Shown here one piece after another: positions 50,303-58,623 of a stretch of DNA of 64,000 nucleotides. How positions within the stretch are numbered: the stretch's first letter is position 1; every line of letters starts with the position of its first letter. Below the pieces are notes generated by a model that saw nothing but the letters and a program-made list of their open reading frames with translations, ran no database searches and was not told the DNA's origin. Source of the stretch: Permianibacter aggregans (GTDB lineage Bacteria > Pseudomonadota > Gammaproteobacteria > Enterobacterales > Permianibacteraceae); assembly GCF_009756665.1 (NCBI RefSeq), contig NZ_CP037953.1, positions 496,001-560,000 of the forward strand, given 5' to 3'. The position numbers and the translations under genes were made by a program.

Positions 50303-51895
50303 ATGCAGCGCTGGAATGGCTGGGGCGACGCCAGCATTGACTATCCGTTACCGGAAACGGCACGACTTTATCTGCAAGAAGCCTTGGGCAGCGGCCCAAC
50401 GCTGCACGATGCCAAGCTCGGCGAAACCCTCGTGCAAATGCAAACCAGCACCTGGGCAAAACCGGTTTCTGGCATCAGTACCGATGCCGAAAGTCGTTTA
50501 CGTTGCAGCTATGGTCAAAGTCTACCGGACTGGCTGCAACGCCGGTTCGGTCAATGCCAGTACGCGACGGATGCGGTCGCTACACCGGAATCGGAAACGG
50601 AATTGCGGGAGCTTATTCGTATCGGCCGACAGCGTAATGCGCGTGTTATTCCGTTTGGTGGCGGCACCAGTGTCGCGGGCCATTTTGCACCAGCCGATGA
50701 TTCACGTCCGAGCCTGACGATTGATTTGCGCAAACTTTGCCGATTGCTGGAGTTTCGAGCCGATGATCGGCTGGCGTTGGTGGAAGCCGGTTGTTCCGGC
50801 CCGTTACTGGAAGCGCAATTGGCCCGTCATGGATACACACTCGGGCATTTCCCGCAATCATTCGAATACTCGACAGTTGGCGGTTGGATTGCGACCCGCT
50901 CATCCGGTCAGCAAAGTCATCTGTATGGCCGTATCGAACAATTGTTTGCTGGCGGCGCGGCCATCACTGCTGAACACGATATCGAATGTCAGCCGTTTCC
51001 AGCCTCATCAGCGGGTCCGGACCTGAAACATCTGCTGCTCGGTTCCGAAGGTAGGCTAGGCGTCATTCATCAAGCTTGGCTGCGCGTGCGACCCAAGCCG
51101 GAAAGTGAAAAATTTTTGGCGTTATTCTTTCCTGATTGGCAACAAGCCATCACCGGTGCGCGTCTGTTGGCGCAATCTGATCTGCCGTTCTCGATGCTGC
51201 GTTTATCAAACAGCCTGGAAACGGATATCAATCTACGCATGGCCGGTCATACACGCGCCATTTACTATCTGCGCAAATTTCTACGTTGGCGACTCGGCAG
51301 CAACCAGCCCTGTTTGATGCTGCTGGGTTTGACTGGAGAGGCGAAACAGGTGCGCAACATGCTCGCGCAAGCGATGGCAATACTGAAACCTTTGTCCGTG
51401 CAAAACACCGGCGAAACGATTGGCCAGGCCTGGCGCAAAAACCGTTTTCGCAACGTTTATTTGCGCAACACCTTATGGTCACTTGGCTATGCCATCGACA
51501 CGGTGGAAACGGCGTTACCATGGTCGCAAGTGACGCCAGCGATGCAAGCGATTGAACAGGTCGCGCGTGAACAATTCGCGGCAGAGCAGGAGCGCGTGCT
51601 CGCTTACTCGCATCTTTCACATGTCTATGCCAGCGGTTGCAGCGTCTACAGCACATTTGTTTTCCGTTTGAGTGAAGACTATCAACATAATCTTGCTCGC
51701 TGGCGGAAACTGAAAACGGCGGTCACCGATACGATACAAGCCCATGGCGGCACACTCAGCCATCAGCATGGCGTCGGCAAAGATCATCTGCCCTGGCTCG
51801 GCAAAGAACTGGGCGAAGGTGGGAGTCAGCTACTGCGCCATCTCATCAAGGCCGGTGATCCGGATGGATTGTTTGCCAATGGCAATCTGATATGA
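50303..51895 (+). CDS. FAD-binding oxidase, alkyl-dihydroxyacetonephosphate-synthase-like
   Basis: A 530-residue VAO/PCMH flavoprotein. MQRWNGWGDASIDYPL is the N-terminal signature of AGPS-like bacterial proteins. The FAD pyrophosphate loop is PFGGGTSVAGHF; FPQSFEYSTVGGWIATRSSGQQS is also typical. The catalytic His cluster reads SHQHGVGKDHLPWL. True AGPS makes the ether bond of ether lipids; the bacterial relatives next to glpD are not well characterised. GAGAGG lies before the ATG. The stop overlaps the glpD start (ATGA). Confidence 0.85.
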   Translation: MQRWNGWGDASIDYPLPETARLYLQEALGSGPTLHDAKLGETLVQMQTSTWAKPVSGISTDAESRLRCSYGQSLPDWLQRRFGQCQYATDAVATPESETELRELIRIGRQRNARVIPFGGGTSVAGHFAPADDSRPSLTIDLRKLCRLLEFRADDRLALVEAGCSGPLLEAQLARHGYTLGHFPQSFEYSTVGGWIATRSSGQQSHLYGRIEQLFAGGAAITAEHDIECQPFPASSAGPDLKHLLLGSEGRLGVIHQAWLRVRPKPESEKFLALFFPDWQQAITGARLLAQSDLPFSMLRLSNSLETDINLRMAGHTRAIYYLRKFLRWRLGSNQPCLMLLGLTGEAKQVRNMLAQAMAILKPLSVQNTGETIGQAWRKNRFRNVYLRNTLWSLGYAIDTVETALPWSQVTPAMQAIEQVAREQFAAEQERVLAYSHLSHVYASGCSVYSTFVFRLSEDYQHNLARWRKLKTAVTDTIQAHGGTLSHQHGVGKDHLPWLGKELGEGGSQLLRHLIKAGDPDGLFANGNLI

Positions 51896-53325
51896 GCGAC
51901 TTGGCGCGCGAACAATTTTTTGACCATTGCCAGCATGGCCTCGATCTGCTGATTATTGGCGGTGGCATCAGTGGCGCAGGATTACTCTGGTTGGCGTCGC
52001 TGAATGGTTGGCGGGCGGCATTGATTGAGCAAAGCGATTTTGCTTACGGCAGCTCCAGTCGCTCATCGAAACTGATTCACGGTGGTTTGCGTTATTTGCC
52101 ACAAGGGCATTGGCGACTGACCCGAGAAGCGGTGCGCGAGCGCGAAAACCTACGCGCTTTGTTCCCCGCAATCGAATCGCTACGCTTCCACTTACCCTTT
52201 CGCCGGCAAGCACCGATCAGTCACTCGCTCGGCCTCTGGCTATACGACGTCTTCGCCGGACGCAAAAGTCGCGATACGTTTAAAATGATTGCCGAGATCT
52301 TTCCCGAGATTAGCAGTGTCGAAAACCTCTCATCGTTATCGTATCTCGATGCCGCCAGCGATGACGCCGGATTGGTGATTGAAGTCTTGAAGCGAGCCGA
52401 AGCCTGTGGCGGATTGGCGCAAAATTATGTCACTGCAACAGAGCTATTGTTCCAGCACGACAAAGTCATTGGCGTAAACGTCCGCGATGAACTGAACGGA
52501 GAATGCACGGAGATTCGTGCCAGGCATATTGTTGAGGCAACCGGAGCCTGGCAGGGATTGCATCATGCATTGTCAGAAACTCTACGGCTGAAACCGCTGC
52601 GCGGCTCGCACTGGGTGCTGCCGTTTCATCTGTTCCCTTGCTCGCAGGCACTGGCTTTCAAACATCCGGACGATGGCCGCTATGTCTACGCGATGCCCTG
52701 GCAGGGTTGCACTTTGTTTGGCACTACCGATGTGGGGCACACAGCGGGAATGACCACTGAGCCGCACATTTCCGTGAATGAATCGGCTTATCTGCAATGC
52801 GCTTTGCAACATCATTTCCCTTACCGGGATTGGCGGCCAAGCGATTGTCTATCGACCATGGCGGGTGTGCGCCCCACCGTTGATGATGGTGCTATCAGCG
52901 CAGACGACATCTCACGCGAGCTGGTCATTCGCCATCAACCGGGTTACAGCCAACTGAAAGGCGGCAAGCTGACAACATTTTTGGCCAGTGCCGAAAAACT
53001 GCTTGGCGAAGTTGCTACTGAGATTGGTAAAAAGCACAACATTCAACGACCTGCACCGGATAGAACGACCAAGAAACCGGATGCACAGCGCAGCGTGGGT
53101 CGAATTGCTGTTTCAGGCTGCGACTATCAAGTCAGGCACCTGGATGATTTCCTGCTGCGTCGTAGCCGTTTGGGCAACACTTTAAGAAATGGAGGGCTCA
53201 GGGAATTGGAAGCGCTGAGACCTTTGCTTCAGCAACGCTGGCAATGGTCAGATCAACGTTGGCAACAGGAACAGCTACGTTATTTGCAGATCTGGCAGCG
53301 CAGCTATGCTCCCGTTGCAAGCTAA
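51892..53325 (+). CDS. glpD: FAD-dependent glycerol-3-phosphate dehydrogenase, GlpD-like
   Basis: A 477-residue flavoprotein that oxidises glycerol-3-phosphate to DHAP at the membrane. The nucleotide-binding motif is LLIIGGGISGAGLLWLASLNGW, followed by DFAYGSSSRSSKLIHGGLRYL, the GlpD signature. GTTDVGH and AGVRPTVDDG are in the C-terminal half. It is shorter than E. coli GlpD (501) and may be a paralogue of the main enzyme. Coupled to the AGPS-like gene by an ATGA overlap; both would act on DHAP/G3P. Confidence 0.87.
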   Translation: MSDLAREQFFDHCQHGLDLLIIGGGISGAGLLWLASLNGWRAALIEQSDFAYGSSSRSSKLIHGGLRYLPQGHWRLTREAVRERENLRALFPAIESLRFHLPFRRQAPISHSLGLWLYDVFAGRKSRDTFKMIAEIFPEISSVENLSSLSYLDAASDDAGLVIEVLKRAEACGGLAQNYVTATELLFQHDKVIGVNVRDELNGECTEIRARHIVEATGAWQGLHHALSETLRLKPLRGSHWVLPFHLFPCSQALAFKHPDDGRYVYAMPWQGCTLFGTTDVGHTAGMTTEPHISVNESAYLQCALQHHFPYRDWRPSDCLSTMAGVRPTVDDGAISADDISRELVIRHQPGYSQLKGGKLTTFLASAEKLLGEVATEIGKKHNIQRPAPDRTTKKPDAQRSVGRIAVSGCDYQVRHLDDFLLRRSRLGNTLRNGGLRELEALRPLLQQRWQWSDQRWQQEQLRYLQIWQRSYAPVAS

Positions 53326-53329
53326 TCAC

Positions 53330-53818
53330 TCAAATGCCATGCCGTTGACGGATGAACTGCAGCAAACCGCGGCAGCCAGCTTCGATGTCATCGAGCACAC
53401 GCTCAAAGCCATTAACCGGTCCATAATATGGGTCGGCAACATCATCCTTGCTCAATTCCGGGGCAAAGTGCATCAGCAGATGCAGCCTCTCGCGCTCGTC
53501 AGTCTCAAACAACTTCTGCATATGTTGCAAATGGCCACGGTCCATGGCGATCAAATAATGAAAGCTGGAAAAATCGTTTTCGTGTAGTTTGCGCGCACGC
53601 AGTTTCGACAAGTCATAACCACGATTTTTTGCTGCTGACTGACTGCGCGGGTCAGGTCGCTCGCCCACGTGGTAACCGGAAACACCGGCCGAATCGACAC
53701 GGATTTGTGGCAACAGTCCCTGTTCTTTCAGCAATGTCTGCATGACTCCATGCGCCGTCGGTGAACGGCAAATATTGCCGGTGCAAACAAACAATACGCC
53801 TATTTCCCTAATACTCAT
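53330..53818 (-). CDS. Low-molecular-weight protein-tyrosine phosphatase
   Basis: A 162-residue enzyme. The P-loop CTGNICRSPTA (CX5R) is at about residues 12-22, and the general acid is in VADPYYGPVNGF. The tail end of the kdsB operon is a common place for this gene; substrates may be tyrosine kinases of polysaccharide export, but none is encoded here. Its start lies 12 bases after the kdsB stop. Confidence 0.93.
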   Translation of the reverse strand: MSIREIGVLFVCTGNICRSPTAHGVMQTLLKEQGLLPQIRVDSAGVSGYHVGERPDPRSQSAAKNRGYDLSKLRARKLHENDFSSFHYLIAMDRGHLQHMQKLFETDERERLHLLMHFAPELSKDDVADPYYGPVNGFERVLDDIEAGCRGLLQFIRQRHGI

Positions 53819-53830
53819 CCCTGAACTCCG

Positions 53831-54577
53831 TTAGCGGCGAAAATAAGCCTGTACCCGCTGCAAATCCTCCGGGGTATCGACACCGGTTGCAGGGACTTCG
53901 ACAGCGCTTTCGATATGAATATTGCCGCCGTTATACAACGCGCGCAGTTGCTCCAGTGATTCACATTGTTCGATCGGTGCTGGCGACCATTGGACAAACT
54001 GCTGCAGAAAACTGACCCGATAAGCGTAGATGCCGATATGACGCTGCCAAAGTGAAACATCCGTCGGCGTGTTCGGAAAATCCTTGCGGGAAAATGGAAT
54101 CGCCGAGCGGGAAAAATACAGCGCCCGGCCATTTTTATCGGCAACCACTTTGACGACACTGGCTTCGAACAATTGCGCCGGTTCAATCGGCGCTGACAAG
54201 GTCGCCATGCCAAACTCAGGACGCGCTGCCAGATTGTTCGCAACCTGATCGATAACGACCGATGGAATCAATGGCTCATCGCCCTGGACGTTGACGATGA
54301 TCGTGTCGGCCGATAGTGCCAGCTTGCTGCAGGCCTCGTTCAGCCGGTCGCTGCCGGATTCGTGCGTCGTGGCAGTCATGACGACTTCGCCGCCGAATTG
54401 CTCGACTGCCGTATACACGCGCTGATCATCGGTGGCAACGACAACGCGAGCCGCTGACGATTGTTTGGCACATTCGTAAACGTGCTGAATCATTGGTTTG
54501 CCGGCGATATCAGCCAACGGTTTGCCAGGCAGGCGAGTTGAGGCATAACGGGCCGGGATAATGACAACGAAAGACAT
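53831..54577 (-). CDS. kdsB: CMP-Kdo synthetase KdsB
   Basis: Activates Kdo with CTP for inner-core LPS synthesis in the cytoplasm. 248 residues: [50 protein letters not shown] and NVQGDEPLI are the usual motifs. AAGGAG lies upstream of the ATG at 54575-54577. It belongs to the msbA-lpxK-ycaR-kdsB group. Confidence 0.97.
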   Translation of the reverse strand: MSFVVIIPARYASTRLPGKPLADIAGKPMIQHVYECAKQSSAARVVVATDDQRVYTAVEQFGGEVVMTATTHESGSDRLNEACSKLALSADTIIVNVQGDEPLIPSVVIDQVANNLAARPEFGMATLSAPIEPAQLFEASVVKVVADKNGRALYFSRSAIPFSRKDFPNTPTDVSLWQRHIGIYAYRVSFLQQFVQWSPAPIEQCESLEQLRALYNGGNIHIESAVEVPATGVDTPEDLQRVQAYFRR

Positions 54578-54593
54578 GATGCTTAATCTCCTT

Positions 54594-54773
54594 TCAGCGG
54601 CGCTCGTCAGATGAGAGTTCGCGCGCTTCGTCTTCGAGCATCACCGGAATGCCATCGCGTATCGGAAAGGCCAATCGATCGAAATGGCAGATCAATTCTT
54701 TATTGCTCTTGTCATATTCCAGCCGGCCCTTGCACAGCGGACAGGCCAGGATATCGAGTAATTTTTTGTCCAT
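54594..54773 (-). CDS. ycaR: YcaR, Trm112-family small protein
   Basis: A 59-residue protein between lpxK and kdsB. It starts [20 protein letters not shown] and continues through a segment ending [13 protein letters not shown], the full Trm112/UPF0434 pattern. Only the first CxxC pair is present (CPLC); the second pair of zinc ligands is reduced to one Cys (LICHFD). Function in bacteria is unknown, but the position beside kdsB is conserved across gammaproteobacteria. The ATG is at 54771-54773. Confidence 0.92.
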   Translation of the reverse strand: MDKKLLDILACPLCKGRLEYDKSNKELICHFDRLAFPIRDGIPVMLEDEARELSSDERR

Positions 54774-54783
54774 GATGGCTCCT

Positions 54784-55764
54784 TTACGGCTTGCTCAGTG
54801 TTGCCAGCCGGCTATCGAACGCTTGCAGAAAGCCTGACAGAAAGCGCGCCTCGACCGGCACGTACCAGGCGCTTTCCAGGCTGAAGTCTCGGCATTTTAC
54901 CGCGTCTTTCTCGGTCATCAGTATGACGCCGGATAAATCGCGGAATTGCTCGCGGCGATAAGCCTGATGATCCGCTTGTGGATGGGCGATCACTTGCAAA
55001 TCCTGAACTTTCAGCGCGTCGAAAAAACGCTGCGGATGTCCAATACCGGCAAACGCGTGCACGGGCCGACCGCGAAAAGACGACAACGGCTTTTGCTGTT
55101 GGCGAGAATGCAATGACACCGCTTGCTGCAGATCGAGCGCGAAACCGTGCTCGGAAATGGCCGGCAAAACAGCGCCATTACAGATAACCAAATCAGCACG
55201 GCGCAAACGCCGAATCGGCTCGCGTAGCGGACCGGCCGGCAGCAACTGCCGATTGCCGAATTGGCGAACCGCATCGACAACGACAATTTCGATATCACGG
55301 CCCAACGCATAATGCTGCAAGCCGTCATCGCTGAGAATGATATCGCAACCAAGTTCCAGCAATTTCTGGGCAGCACTAACGCGATTCGGATCAACGACGA
55401 CCGGCACTTGCGTGCGCTGGTAAATCAGCAGCGGTTCATCACCGCATTGTGTTGCTGACGATTGTCCGGAAACGACATAAGGATAATTGTCGGCCTTGCC
55501 GCCATAGCCGCGTGAAACAACACCCGGTTTGTATCGCTGTTGCTTCAGATGTTCGATCAAGGCGACGACCAATGGCGTCTTGCCGCTGCCACCGACCGTG
55601 ATGTTGCCAATTACCACAACCGGAACCGGCGCCCGAAACGAAGGCAGCAAATGCCAGCGATAAAGCTGGCGCCGTAAAGCGGTCAACAACGCGAACAGCC
55701 ATTGCAATGGCCACAACCACCACAACCGTCTGGCCGGGCCGTACCAGTGCCGCTCAATGCTCAA
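54784..55764 (-). CDS. lpxK: Tetraacyldisaccharide 4'-kinase LpxK
   Basis: Phosphorylates the 4' position of the lipid A precursor at the inner membrane. 326 residues. The P-loop is [24 protein letters not shown], and [22 protein letters not shown] carries the catalytic Asp region. The start appears to be TTG (55762-55764), three bases after the msbA stop; no in-frame ATG is nearby. The order msbA-lpxK-ycaR-kdsB is standard. Confidence 0.95.
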   Translation of the reverse strand: MSIERHWYGPARRLWWLWPLQWLFALLTALRRQLYRWHLLPSFRAPVPVVVIGNITVGGSGKTPLVVALIEHLKQQRYKPGVVSRGYGGKADNYPYVVSGQSSATQCGDEPLLIYQRTQVPVVVDPNRVSAAQKLLELGCDIILSDDGLQHYALGRDIEIVVVDAVRQFGNRQLLPAGPLREPIRRLRRADLVICNGAVLPAISEHGFALDLQQAVSLHSRQQQKPLSSFRGRPVHAFAGIGHPQRFFDALKVQDLQVIAHPQADHQAYRREQFRDLSGVILMTEKDAVKCRDFSLESAWYVPVEARFLSGFLQAFDSRLATLSKP

Positions 55765-55767
55765 GGT

Positions 55768-57513
55768 TTAATCTCGAAACTGATTGGCATGCAGTTTGGC
55801 GTATTCGCCCTGCATCGCCAGCAATTCCTGATGCGTGCCTTGCTCGATGATCTGGCCTTCATGCAGCAGCAGGATCTGATCGGCCTTTTCAATCGTCGAC
55901 AAGCGATGGGCGATGACGATCGTGGTGCGATTACGCATCAGCTCATCAAGCGCGTTTTGCACCAGACGTTCGGATTCATTGTCGAGCGCCGAGGTCGCTT
56001 CATCGAGGATCAATACCGGCGCATCCTTCAACAAGGCACGAGCGATGGCGATACGCTGACGCTGACCACCAGAAAGATTGGTACCGTTGTCGCCAACAAT
56101 GGTATCGAGCCCTTGTGGCAGTTTCTGGATGAACTCCCAGGCATTGGCCTGGCGCGCCACTTCGATGATGCGTTCTTCACTGGCATCAATATTGATACCG
56201 TAAGCAATATTGTTGCGCACCGTATCGTCGAACAACGTCACATGCTGTGATACCAAGGCAAACTGTTTGCGGAAATCACTGAGTTGGTATTCCTCAATCG
56301 AACGGCCATCAAGCAGAATCTGCCCAGGTTGCACCGGATAAAACCGTAGCAATAGATTGGTGATCGTTGATTTGCCGCTGCCGGATTTACCGACCAACGC
56401 ATAGGACTTGCCTTGCGGCACATGAAAATGAATGTCGCGCAATACCGGCTGTTGATTGCTCGGGTAATTGAACGTCAAGGATTTGAACTCGATATCGCCA
56501 CGCGCCCGCTCAACCGCAACGGTACCGGAATCCGGTTCATCCGGGCGATCAAGAATCGCGAAAATACTTTGGGCGGCAGCCACTGCTTGCTGAATGATCA
56601 CGTTCATCGAGCTGATGGTCTTCAGCGGCTTGCTGAGGCTCGCCATCGCCGTGAAGCACACAGTGAAACCGCCCGGTGTCAGCTTGCCGCTCAAAATCAA
56701 ATCGGCCGAGACCAGAATGACGCCAGCCAAGGCCAATCCGGCAATCGAATAGACCAGCGACGAACTGATCGACTTGGTGATTACCATGCGTAATTGTTGG
56801 CGGCGATTGGCATTCGAGGCCCGATAAAACGATTGGGTTTCCTGTGATTCACCGGAGAAGGTTTTGATCGTTCGATAACCTTGAAATGCCTCTGAGGTCA
56901 CTTGCGTGACATCACTCATCGTGTTCTGCAGTTTGCGCGAGATTTCCTTGAAGCGCTTCGACGCCGCCCGCAACACCCAGGCCACCAACGGACCGCCGAT
57001 AAAGAAAATCAGACCAAGCTGCCAGGAATGATAAAAAATCAGGCCAATGGCGCCGATGATCAGAAACAGATCGCGGACCAAGTCCTTGATAGCGTCCGAC
57101 ACCGAAGTGCCGATTCGTTCGACGTTATAGGTCATCGTCGACACAATTTCACCGCCAGTGCGGGCGTCAAAAAAACTGGCTGGAAGCGTCAGGTATTTGC
57201 CGAACAACTGCATGCGAATGTCATGCATGATGCCGCGGCCAACCAGGCCCATCGCATACTCGGACATGAAATTGAACAGACTGCGCAGCACCATCGCGAT
57301 GATCAAATACAGTGGTAGCTTGTACAGAAACCTTTCGTCCTGTTCGACAAATCCTTCGTCGATAACCCGTTGCATGCCATCGATGATCGTGACATCCACC
57401 GCCGAAAATAGCGCGCCGGTGATAATGCCGCCAACAAACATCCAGCGATACGGTTTCAAATAACCGAAAAGACGCTTATAGGTTTTCCATGTGCTTTCTT
57501 TGATCGGCGGCAT
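55768..57513 (-). CDS. msbA: Lipid A export ABC transporter MsbA
   Basis: Flips core-lipid A across the inner membrane. About 581 residues: a six-segment N-terminal transmembrane domain and a C-terminal ATPase with Walker A VGKSGSGKST, signature LSGGQRQRIAIARALL and Walker B PVLILDEATSALD. The ATG at 57511-57513 is chosen; a GTG two codons upstream (57519) is equally possible, as neither has a clear ribosome site. It follows exbD after 12 bases. Confidence 0.96.
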   Translation of the reverse strand: MPPIKESTWKTYKRLFGYLKPYRWMFVGGIITGALFSAVDVTIIDGMQRVIDEGFVEQDERFLYKLPLYLIIAMVLRSLFNFMSEYAMGLVGRGIMHDIRMQLFGKYLTLPASFFDARTGGEIVSTMTYNVERIGTSVSDAIKDLVRDLFLIIGAIGLIFYHSWQLGLIFFIGGPLVAWVLRAASKRFKEISRKLQNTMSDVTQVTSEAFQGYRTIKTFSGESQETQSFYRASNANRRQQLRMVITKSISSSLVYSIAGLALAGVILVSADLILSGKLTPGGFTVCFTAMASLSKPLKTISSMNVIIQQAVAAAQSIFAILDRPDEPDSGTVAVERARGDIEFKSLTFNYPSNQQPVLRDIHFHVPQGKSYALVGKSGSGKSTITNLLLRFYPVQPGQILLDGRSIEEYQLSDFRKQFALVSQHVTLFDDTVRNNIAYGINIDASEERIIEVARQANAWEFIQKLPQGLDTIVGDNGTNLSGGQRQRIAIARALLKDAPVLILDEATSALDNESERLVQNALDELMRNRTTIVIAHRLSTIEKADQILLLHEGQIIEQGTHQELLAMQGEYAKLHANQFRD

Positions 57514-57525
57514 ATGCACGGAGCA

Positions 57526-57951
57526 TCAACCTTGTTTCGGTGATTGGGTGGCGATTTTCTGTTTGGCAAATCCCAATTGACCGGCGGCATCCATCGCGGT
57601 GACGACGGCCTGGAATGGTGCTTTCTCGTCGGCACTGATCACCATCGGCCGGGTGTTGTCACCTTCCGACACGTCTTCAACCGCGCGTTTGACCGTGTCG
57701 AGTTGATTATTCACCAATGGCTGACCATTGACGAAAATATTACCGCTGGCATCAATCGAGATCTCGACGATTTGTTGTTCAACCGCCATCTGCGGCCCAT
57801 CCGCTTCCGGCAAATTCAGCTCGATTTGGGTGTCGCGGTTGAACCGGGTCGAGATCATGAAAAAAATGATCAGCGTCAGGATGACGTCGATCAGCGGCGT
57901 CAGGTTGATATTCAGCTCATCGCGATTGCGATGGCGCGATTCCAATAGCAT
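57526..57951 (-). CDS. exbD: ExbD/TolR-family biopolymer transport protein
   Basis: A 141-residue protein with one membrane segment (IDVILTLIIFFMISTRF) that carries the essential Asp in NLTPLIDVILTL. The rest is periplasmic. With ExbB it forms a proton-driven motor for TonB or a related system. The ATG overlaps the exbB stop as TGATG. Its position upstream of msbA is common in gammaproteobacteria; a link with a TonB receptor cannot be seen here. Confidence 0.93.
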   Translation of the reverse strand: MLLESRHRNRDELNINLTPLIDVILTLIIFFMISTRFNRDTQIELNLPEADGPQMAVEQQIVEISIDASGNIFVNGQPLVNNQLDTVKRAVEDVSEGDNTRPMVISADEKAPFQAVVTAMDAAGQLGFAKQKIATQSPKQG

Positions 57952-58580
57952 CAGGCGCCTGCCTTGCCGTCGTTCATATCAATCGGGAACAGCGCCTCGA
58001 CCATCTTGGTCGCTTCCGCTTCCATCAGGCAAACGAGTTCATCGATACGGCGTTGCAGCCAGCGATACAAAAACGTCGTTGGAATGGCGATCAGCAAACC
58101 GGCAGCCGTGGTGATCAATGCTTCACCGATACCGGCAGCCAGCGCTTCGGCGTTGCCCAAGCCGGTTTGGCTGGCCGAGTTGAACATCCGGATCATGCCG
58201 AGCACGGTGCCGAGCAGACCCAGCAATGGGGCGGCCATCGCAATGGAGCCGAGTGTGCTCAGAAAGCGCTCCATTTCGATGACGATGCGACGACCGGTTT
58301 CGGCCATGTTCTGTTTGACCGCCTCGCGGCCACGATGATGCACGGCGTAACCGGCGGCCAGCAGTTCACCGAGCGGAGAGCTCATCCGCAGTTCTTTCAA
58401 GCGTTCTTTGGTCAGCTCTTCCTTGCGAATCCAGTTCCAGACCTGGGCAACCAGATGTTTTGGCGCAACGCGGGTCGGACGCAAAAACCAGAAGCGCTCG
58501 GTGGCAATCGCAATGGCAATAATCGAACACAGCAACAGCGGGTACATGACCCAGCCACCAGCAGCAAACAATGTGAGCAC
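57951..58580 (-). CDS. exbB: ExbB/TolQ-family proton channel protein
   Basis: About 209 residues with three membrane segments. The C-terminal MotA/TolQ/ExbB domain includes LGTVLGMIRMFNSASQTGLGNAEALAAGIGEALITTAAGLLIAIPTTFLYRWLQ. I chose the GTG at 58578-58580, six bases after AGAGG; the TTG two codons upstream abuts that site. First gene of exbB-exbD-msbA-lpxK-ycaR-kdsB. Confidence 0.93.
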   Translation of the reverse strand: MLTLFAAGGWVMYPLLLCSIIAIAIATERFWFLRPTRVAPKHLVAQVWNWIRKEELTKERLKELRMSSPLGELLAAGYAVHHRGREAVKQNMAETGRRIVIEMERFLSTLGSIAMAAPLLGLLGTVLGMIRMFNSASQTGLGNAEALAAGIGEALITTAAGLLIAIPTTFLYRWLQRRIDELVCLMEAEATKMVEALFPIDMNDGKAGA

Positions 58581-58623
58581 AATCAACCTCTTAGACGGGA
58601 TTTCTCAAAGCCGCGACACTTTA

